Source: Grimontia celer (lineage in GTDB: Bacteria; Pseudomonadota; Gammaproteobacteria; Enterobacterales; Vibrionaceae). From it: a stretch of DNA of 64,000 nt. Below are positions 58,813 to 64,000 of the stretch, piece after piece; position 1 is the first letter of the stretch, and the number at the start of each line of letters is the position of its first letter. Where the stretch lies: the NCBI RefSeq assembly GCF_900055185.1, contig NZ_FIZX01000002.1, positions 810,586 to 874,585 of the forward strand, written 5' to 3'. The translations under genes were made by a program, and so were the position numbers. Under the pieces are notes generated by a model, which saw nothing but the letters and a program-made list of their open reading frames with translations, was not told where the DNA came from and made no database searches.

Positions 58813-60516
58813 ATGACAGGAACATCTGTACTAATTAATTTGTTGGGAGGCGTGGCACTGCTGCTGTTTGGTCTTGCGCTGGTCAAAGAGCATGTATTGA
58901 AAACCTTCGGTGGACGTATCCGCCGTAGTTTAGGACGGTCGGCGTTTAACCGTTGGCGCGGCTTTGGTGTCGGCCTTGGAGTGACATGCCTGCTACAAAG
59001 CAGCACAGCCACGGCGCTATTGGCCAGTTCGCTGGGTAGCCAGGGGCTGGCAACAGCAAGTGGTTTAGCGATTTTACTTGGTGCGGATGTTGGAACCACT
59101 CTTGTGGCTAAACTTCTGACATTCGATTTAAGTTGGCTTCAACCTGTGCTGTTATTTGTTGGTTTTATAGTCATATCTTCAGGGAAGAAGGATAAAACCA
59201 AGCATATTGGCCGAATTATGATTGGCCTTGGCATTATGTTGCTAGCGTTGAAAATCATCGTTTCTACGTCAGTTCCTATGCGCGATTCTGTGGCAATTCA
59301 ATCCTTGATGGGAGCGCTTAGCGATGAGCCTTTGTTGGCTGTCATCGTCGGTATGTGTATTGCGTTTTTGGTGCATTCGAGTCTTGCAACCGTTTTGCTC
59401 ATTGTGGCAATGGCAGGTTCTGGTGTGATTACCCTGCAAGGTGGAATGGCGCTGATTCTAGGGGCAAACCTAGGCGCAGCATTACCAGCGGTGATGAATA
59501 CGGTTAACGCAACACCAGAGATTCGAAGGGTGCCTCTCGGGAATTTTGGCTTCCGCGCCGTCGGTGTAGTGATTACTCTGCCTCTGCTGGATGTACTGAA
59601 TTCAACGGCGTTGTTCGCGTCTGATGAGCCCGCGGTAGTACTTGTTAACTTCCACCTTCTTTTCAACGTATTGTTGGCGATGACATTTTTGCCCTTGGTG
59701 ACGCCTTGTGCACGTTTACTCGAAAAATGGGTACCAGCGAATACTTTGGATAAGGCAGACAACAAACCTCGTTATCTGGATAGAAAAGCATTTCGTACAC
59801 CTTCAGTGGCATTGTCGAATACTGTGCGTGAGGTGCTGAGAATGGGGGATTTGCTGAGAGGCATGCTTGATGGTGCGTTTGAGGCGTTGAACACCCGCAA
59901 TTCTGCGCAGTTACAGCATATTAAGCGTTCGGATGATTTGGTCGATGAGTACTACGAGAAGATAAATCTTTATTTAACGGAGCTCAGTCGTCAGGACATT
60001 CCTAAGAAGTATCGCCGCCGTTGCTATCGCATTTCGTCTTATACGACCAATCTGGAGCATGCAGGCGATATTCTCGAATACAGCATGACAGAGGTCATCA
60101 ACAAAATTATCCAACAAAATATTCTCTTGCCTGATTATGAGCGTAAAGCGATTGATGAACTCAAGAACTGTATTTACCGTAATATGGAACTCGCGTTCAG
60201 CGTGCTACTCACCGGTGATGTGAACAATGCTCGTGCGTTAATTGAACAGAAGAGCGTGGTAAAAAACATTGAGCGCGAAGCAATTCTTGCTCACCAAAAA
60301 GGCCTAAGAGATCAAACAATTACCGTTGTTGCTGGTAGCTCTTTATATTTGGATTTATTGAGAGATTTAATCCGTATCAACTCTCACTTTACGTCTATTG
60401 CATACCCTATTTTGGATCAAGCAGGCGAGCTAAGAGCCAGCAGATTGAAAAATACCCAAGCGGAACCGTCAAGCAGAGCGGAACCATCGATTAATAGCAA
60501 TGAATCTCCAACGTAA
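58813..60516 (+). CDS. Na/Pi cotransporter family protein (NptA type) with PhoU-like tail
   Basis: 567 residues. The first ~310 residues hold two inverted Na/Pi-cotransporter II repeats marked by the QSSTATALL and HSSLATVLL motifs, with GADVGTT and GANLGAA. The C-terminal ~220 residues are helical and PhoU-like (IKRSDDLVDEYYEKINLYLTELSRQ). It imports or exports phosphate coupled to sodium. Phosphate handling fits the neighbouring phosphodiester operon transcribed divergently, although no Pho box was recognised. Confidence 0.88.
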   Translation: MTGTSVLINLLGGVALLLFGLALVKEHVLKTFGGRIRRSLGRSAFNRWRGFGVGLGVTCLLQSSTATALLASSLGSQGLATASGLAILLGADVGTTLVAKLLTFDLSWLQPVLLFVGFIVISSGKKDKTKHIGRIMIGLGIMLLALKIIVSTSVPMRDSVAIQSLMGALSDEPLLAVIVGMCIAFLVHSSLATVLLIVAMAGSGVITLQGGMALILGANLGAALPAVMNTVNATPEIRRVPLGNFGFRAVGVVITLPLLDVLNSTALFASDEPAVVLVNFHLLFNVLLAMTFLPLVTPCARLLEKWVPANTLDKADNKPRYLDRKAFRTPSVALSNTVREVLRMGDLLRGMLDGAFEALNTRNSAQLQHIKRSDDLVDEYYEKINLYLTELSRQDIPKKYRRRCYRISSYTTNLEHAGDILEYSMTEVINKIIQQNILLPDYERKAIDELKNCIYRNMELAFSVLLTGDVNNARALIEQKSVVKNIEREAILAHQKGLRDQTITVVAGSSLYLDLLRDLIRINSHFTSIAYPILDQAGELRASRLKNTQAEPSSRAEPSINSNESPT

Positions 60517-60547
60517 GGTTGCTTGAGTTTTCACTAAGGAAGGAAGA

Positions 60548-61147
60548 ATGACCGTTTTCAAGAATACTTACCTCATTATGCGCCATGGACAGAGTGAAGC
60601 GAATGTGGCTGATATCGTGGTGAGCGATCCTGCTATCGGTTGCGCCAATTATGGGTTATCTCCGCTCGGTCAAACGCAGGCCAAAGCATCGGCGCAAGCT
60701 TTTCGTGACAAGGGGATAGAGATTATCGTCTGTTCCGATTTCAAACGTACCAAGGAAACGGCAGCCATTGTTGCTGAGGAACTCTCCGTGCAACCGGCGG
60801 TTGAGGATATCCGACTGCGAGAGCGATTTTTTGGTGAATGGGAAGGGCAATCGTCATCTGCGTATGAAAACGTGTGGGCTAAAGATTTGCAGGACTCAAA
60901 CCAAAGTTTTAATAACGTTGAAAGCACCGTGAGTGTGCGCGATCGTTCTGTCAGCTTGATTCAAGATTTAGAAAACCAACATGAAGACAAAGCCATCCTG
61001 TTGGTTGCTCACGGCGATATCTTACAGATCATGAAATCGGCTTTTCACGACATTGAGCCGGGTCAACACCGCACTTTGCCTCACCATGAAACCGGTGAAA
61101 TCAAACTACTGGTGTCTAAAGGGGATACCATTCACTTGCCGATCTAA
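60548..61147 (+). CDS. Histidine phosphatase family protein
   Basis: 199 residues. The phosphoacceptor motif is LIMRHGQSEAN at the N-terminus, the acidic residue in ERFFGEWEGQ and the second His in LVAHGDILQIM. This is the phosphoglycerate mutase-like branch 1 plan. The substrate is unknown. It follows the Na/Pi cotransporter by 31 bp and is probably cotranscribed with it; a long hairpin lies downstream. Confidence 0.88.
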   Translation: MTVFKNTYLIMRHGQSEANVADIVVSDPAIGCANYGLSPLGQTQAKASAQAFRDKGIEIIVCSDFKRTKETAAIVAEELSVQPAVEDIRLRERFFGEWEGQSSSAYENVWAKDLQDSNQSFNNVESTVSVRDRSVSLIQDLENQHEDKAILLVAHGDILQIMKSAFHDIEPGQHRTLPHHETGEIKLLVSKGDTIHLPI

Positions 61148-61181
61148 TGTTGATAATAACGAAAACTGTTGAAAACTCAGG

Positions 61182-61223
61182 GTGGTACGTTGTGTTTCTC
61201 TGGCGAGAAAGCGTACCACTTTC
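61182..61223 (+). terminator. Two-part long hairpin after the histidine phosphatase gene
   Basis: GTGGTACG (61182-61189) pairs with CGTACCAC (61212-61219), and inside it TTTCTC (61195-61200) pairs with GAGAAA (61205-61210). The tail is TTTC only. Probably a terminator, though the T-run is short. Confidence 0.5.
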
Positions 61224-61371
61224 TGTAGTCATCTCTTCTTTCCTGCCTTCCTTTGATCGCTGACCTTATACTCAAATCATCGTTGTGTTAAAGAAATGTT
61301 ATGCGTGAGCATTTAGAAACATCGAAGGAGTAAACTCCTCATACAAATACGATCATTTCGAGGGTTTCCCC

Positions 61372-62301
61372 ATGAAGGAAAATGGACAAACAAAATCAAT
61401 TCAAATCATCGGCGTTCCTGTAGATCTCGGTGCTTCCCGGCGCGGAACAGATGGTGGCGTTTCTGCGGTTCGCATAGCAGGGCTTGGCGAGAAGCTGACA
61501 AAGATGGGTTATACAGTGACGGACGAAGTGGACGTTGCCGTTCCCTCTAAGGAGTCTAGACCCAAAGAGACCACAGGCAATATGCGTTTCCGCAGCGAAA
61601 TTCTGCAGGTGTGTCAGGATCTCGCCGTCGTGACAAAAGAGGCACTGAACAAAGGGAATCTCCCTCTGATCATCGGTGGAGACCATTCCCTTGCAATTGG
61701 TTCGATTTCTGGCATCGCTGACTATTTTCAGGAGAAGGGCGGCGAGCTAGGCCTTGTTTGGTTTGATGCTCATGCAGATATGAATATTCCGGGTATTTCA
61801 CCATCGGGCAATATTCACGGAATGCCGCTGTCCCATCTGCTTGGCTACGGCGACAAGGAATTTACAGGCATTCTCAGCGTCAACCCAAAAATAAAGCCTG
61901 AAAATGTGGTGCTGGTGGGTGTACGGGATATTGATGAGAAAGAAAAAGAGCTGATAAAGCAATCGGGCATCAAGGTTTACAGCATGCGAGATATCGATGA
62001 ACTTGGTATGAGCCGCGTAAGCGACGAGATCCTGGAAATTGTGACCAAAGGAACAGTGGGTTTCCATGTCAGCTTTGACGTGGATGGATGCGACCCCGAA
62101 GTGATGCCGGGTTCAGGAACTTTGGTTCCGGGCGGGGTGACATATCGTGAAGCGCATTTGTTGTTAGAAAAGTGCGCGGAAACCGGATTGATGACTTCCA
62201 TGGATTTGGTGGAATTGAACCCATTTCTAGATAAAGGAAACATCTCCGCCGAACGTGCCGTGTCACTGGTACTCAGCGCGTTTGGGCAAAGCGTACTATA
62301 A
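61372..62301 (+). CDS. rocF: Arginase
   Basis: 309 residues, the standard arginase length. Manganese ligands are in LIIGGDHSLAIGS, VWFDAHADMN and VSFDVDGCDPEVMPGSG, with HGMPLSHLLG also typical. It hydrolyses L-arginine to ornithine and urea. DVDGCDP replaces the commoner DVDGLDP/DVDALDP; the metal ligands are kept. The gene stands alone; no urease or ornithine pathway gene is adjacent. Agmatinase is less likely given the DGCDP..MPGSGTLVPGG arginase-type context. Confidence 0.88.
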   Translation: MKENGQTKSIQIIGVPVDLGASRRGTDGGVSAVRIAGLGEKLTKMGYTVTDEVDVAVPSKESRPKETTGNMRFRSEILQVCQDLAVVTKEALNKGNLPLIIGGDHSLAIGSISGIADYFQEKGGELGLVWFDAHADMNIPGISPSGNIHGMPLSHLLGYGDKEFTGILSVNPKIKPENVVLVGVRDIDEKEKELIKQSGIKVYSMRDIDELGMSRVSDEILEIVTKGTVGFHVSFDVDGCDPEVMPGSGTLVPGGVTYREAHLLLEKCAETGLMTSMDLVELNPFLDKGNISAERAVSLVLSAFGQSVL

Positions 62302-62315
62302 CTCTCCTCTGAAGG

Positions 62316-62335
62316 CTGCCGTGTTTCCACGGCAG
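62316..62335 (+). terminator. Hairpin after arginase
   Basis: CTGCCGTG (62316-62323), loop TTTC, CACGGCAG (62328-62335), then TTCATTCC. The stem is strong but the T-run is poor. Confidence 0.5.
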
Positions 62336-62456
62336 TTCATTCCCTACTTCTTTTTCCTCTCTATAATCGCTCTGTGTAACAAAGGTATTTTTATCTGACT
62401 CCCTTGTGAAAGTAAGCTATGTTGATGACTTATCGAAGAAAATTGAGAGGGCAAAG

Positions 62457-63074
62457 ATGGAGCGTAAAAATATCCGAAATGTCGTGTTTGATGTAGGCAA
62501 TGTAATTGTGCGTTGGTCACCATTGGAAATTGTTAGGCTGACTTTCGGGAACAAAATAGAACACGAATCTATTGCCAGAGAGATTTTTCAAAATGACATC
62601 TGGATGGACTTAAACAAAGGCTTGATGACTGAAGATGAGGCCCAAAAACGCTACCAAACCGAAATGGGTTTCTCACCAGATATCACAAATAAGCTCTTTT
62701 ACTATGTGAAGCAATCTCTTATCCCCCTATTTGGTTCGTATGAGCTCATCCAACGCGTGAAACAGGCTGGCTATGGCGTATACGCTTTGACCGATAATGT
62801 GCACGAAATCGTTGCTTTCCTCAAAGAAACCCAAGACTTCTGGCCATTGTTTGACGGGGAAATTGTGTCGGCAGAGGTGGGCTTACTCAAACCTCAACCT
62901 GAAATCTATCAGGCGCTTTTGACCCGCTATGATTTGAATGCAGCAGAGACAGTTTTCCTTGATGATATGCCTCATAACGTTAAAGGCGCTCAAGACGTTG
63001 GCATCGCAGCGATTCAATTTGAGAATGCAGAACAAGCAAAATCCGAGTTGAAGCAGCTAGGGTTGCTGTTTTAA
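62457..63074 (+). CDS. HAD-IA family hydrolase (YihX-like)
   Basis: 205 residues from ATG 62457, preceded by GAGAGGGC at good spacing; an in-frame GTG at 62406 would add 17 residues. HAD motifs are I VVFDVGNVIVRW, II LTDNVHE, III AEVGLLKPQPEIYQ and IV FLDDMPHNVKGA. The N-terminus VFDVGNVIV resembles YihX glucose-1-phosphatase, where the second Asp of DxD is likewise replaced by Asn. Sugar or small phosphate substrates are likely. Confidence 0.83.
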   Translation: MERKNIRNVVFDVGNVIVRWSPLEIVRLTFGNKIEHESIAREIFQNDIWMDLNKGLMTEDEAQKRYQTEMGFSPDITNKLFYYVKQSLIPLFGSYELIQRVKQAGYGVYALTDNVHEIVAFLKETQDFWPLFDGEIVSAEVGLLKPQPEIYQALLTRYDLNAAETVFLDDMPHNVKGAQDVGIAAIQFENAEQAKSELKQLGLLF

Positions 63075-63101
63075 CGCATTCTATTCGGCGGACTTGTGTT
63101 G

Positions 63102-63124
63102 AAAAAGCCAGCGTCATCGCTGGC
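63102..63124 (-). terminator. Terminator of the GlcG/HbpS-like gene
   Basis: GCCAGCG (63107-63113), loop TCAT, CGCTGGC (63118-63124), with AAAAA at 63102-63106 forming the T-run on the minus strand. Confidence 0.8.
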
Positions 63125-63137
63125 TCATGAAATGGGT

Positions 63138-63659
63138 CTAACCTTTCAGCTCCTTTGAAATACTTTTAATACCGTGTTCAGCACAGATATCGTCATATTC
63201 TATACCCTCATCATTTTCCCCTGGTGCACCAGCGACACCAATTGCACCGATGACTTGCCCTTTGTAATAGATTGGAATGCCACCACTTAGCGTAATCAAT
63301 CCTATTTCGTTAAAGACAGCACCGAGCTGAGGCTCGTGTTCATTTTCCGCTTCGATGATGGATGTTGCCTCGCGGCGGGATGCTGCTGTGAGTGCCTTTC
63401 GGTAGCTGGTTTCCACAGCATGAGGGAAAGCACCGTCGCTGTTTAGTTGAACTTTCATTTGACCACGTTGATCAACGACCGTGGTTGTCGGTTTAAAACC
63501 ATCTTTCAAACAGCTGTCATTGGCGGCTTTAGCGGCTTTTAACGCCATGTCCAAAGAGATAGTTGGCTCATTGACGACGTTGGCAAATGAATTTCCCGAG
63601 ACAAATGCCATGCAGGTAAGAAGGGAGAGCATGGACAGAGTTTGATAGCGTTTTTTCAT
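63138..63659 (-). CDS. Exported GlcG/HbpS-like protein
   Basis: 173 residues from ATG 63659 (MKKRYQTLSML), which begins a signal peptide (SLLTCMAFVSGNSFA). An in-frame ATG at 63767 would add 36 residues that lack a signal. The mature part has the HbpS/GlcG pattern: TTTVVDQRGQMKVQL, YRKALTAAS, GGIPIYYKGQVIGAIGVAGAPGENDE. Members bind heme or act as accessory extracellular proteins; here function is unknown. A terminator follows. Confidence 0.82.
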   Translation of the reverse strand: MKKRYQTLSMLSLLTCMAFVSGNSFANVVNEPTISLDMALKAAKAANDSCLKDGFKPTTTVVDQRGQMKVQLNSDGAFPHAVETSYRKALTAASRREATSIIEAENEHEPQLGAVFNEIGLITLSGGIPIYYKGQVIGAIGVAGAPGENDEGIEYDDICAEHGIKSISKELKG

Positions 63660-63788
63660 TGGCAAAATCCCTATACTTGGTGGGATACGTTGAGAACTCC
63701 CACGATCACTGGATAACTGAAAGTTAAAACCCAGAACCTCACTACTGTTCAGGTTCCTAGTCATCATGTGCCGGATATGGTGAAAAAA

Positions 63789-64000
63789 ATGTCAAGAGAA
63801 AATGGAATGTCGAACATGCCAGATACCTTTAATGTAAGACGCGCCTCGACAGAAGATCTCCCAACACTGGTGAAGTTCACTGCAGAAGAAGCAAGAGAAG
63901 CCGAAGGTTCATCCTCAACACCTGAAACGTTGAGAAAAGGCATAGAAGCTGCACTCAATGACACGTCGTTGGCGATGTATTGGGTGATGTTTGATAAAAA
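63789..64000 (+). CDS. GNAT acetyltransferase (N-terminal fragment)
   Basis: About 70 residues are visible before the window ends. FNVRRASTEDLPTLVKFTAEEAREAEG is the beta1-alpha1 entry of a GNAT fold, and LAMYWVMFDK begins the next strand. The start is uncertain among in-frame ATGs at 63777, 63789 and 63807. The acetyl-CoA binding motif would lie beyond the window. Confidence 0.6.
   Translation, partial: MSRENGMSNMPDTFNVRRASTEDLPTLVKFTAEEAREAEGSSSTPETLRKGIEAALNDTSLAMYWVMFDK

Noticed and set aside
1-64000. tRNA, rRNA, CRISPR, integrase, transposase
   Set aside because: Looked for on both strands; no cloverleaf, spacer-repeat array or recombinase motif that I can support.

Overview
The window looks like chromosomal DNA of a marine gammaproteobacterium, most likely Vibrionaceae or a close relative. 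Pointers are the mid-range base composition, the RstAB-like, UgpABCE-like, YjeH and DksA-type genes, TRAP transporters, and a palindromic repeat ending in ATACCAATC/GATTGGTAT. Species cannot be fixed without a database search. I see no tRNA, rRNA, CRISPR array, integrase or transposase.

Region 1 (1-25221) is a contractile injection system locus of the extracellular (eCIS, Afp/PVC-like) kind, all on the plus strand and cut at its left end. It encodes sheath (partial), tube, a Zn-ribbon-like protein, a disordered protein, a DUF4255 cap, an AAA+ ATPase, a DUF4157 cargo candidate, CIS tube/LysM-like hub adaptors, a gp27-like hub, a gp5-like spike, a PAAR-like tip, gp25, two J-like baseplate proteins, a gpI-like protein, a large beta-helix fibre-like protein, small accessory genes and a second, unrelated DUF4157 protein. 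No capsid, portal, terminase or lysis genes are present. The two DUF4157 proteins carry different candidate enzymatic C-termini: a PD-(D/E)xK-like segment and a permuted papain-like His...Cys segment.

Region 2 (25357-27391) holds a DoxX-like membrane protein, an ECF sigma factor and a membrane-bound presumed anti-sigma factor.

Region 3 (27422-43602) is a catabolic region with two parallel units, each with a divergent LysR gene. Unit one has a DctPQM TRAP transporter and an alpha/beta hydrolase, followed on the opposite strand by a homocysteine S-methyltransferase-like gene and a YjeH-like exporter, then an Lrp regulator. Unit two is a seven-gene operon: CuyA-like cysteate sulfo-lyase, HisD/HpsN-like dehydrogenase, DegT-type aminotransferase, DctPQM, and an Asp/Glu-racemase-like enzyme. 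I infer uptake of a C3 sulfonate (cysteinolate, DHPS or cysteate) and its conversion to pyruvate, ammonia and sulfite.

Region 4 (43705-45428) is a zinc-starvation unit: a Zur-type palindrome, a COG0523 GTPase and a DksA paralogue that has lost two of four zinc cysteines. Region 5 (45527-52620) contains small genes, a TetR/metallo-beta-lactamase pair, GFA, MipA/OmpV and an RstAB-like two-component system. Region 6 (52889-58602) is a minus-strand operon: DeoR/GlpR regulator, UgpC, UgpB, UgpA, UgpE-like ABC transporter and a GpdQ-like phosphodiesterase, suggesting glycerophosphodiester or glycerol-phosphate scavenging. Region 7 (58813-64000) has a Na/Pi cotransporter, a histidine phosphatase, arginase, a HAD phosphatase, an exported GlcG/HbpS-like protein and a partial GNAT acetyltransferase.
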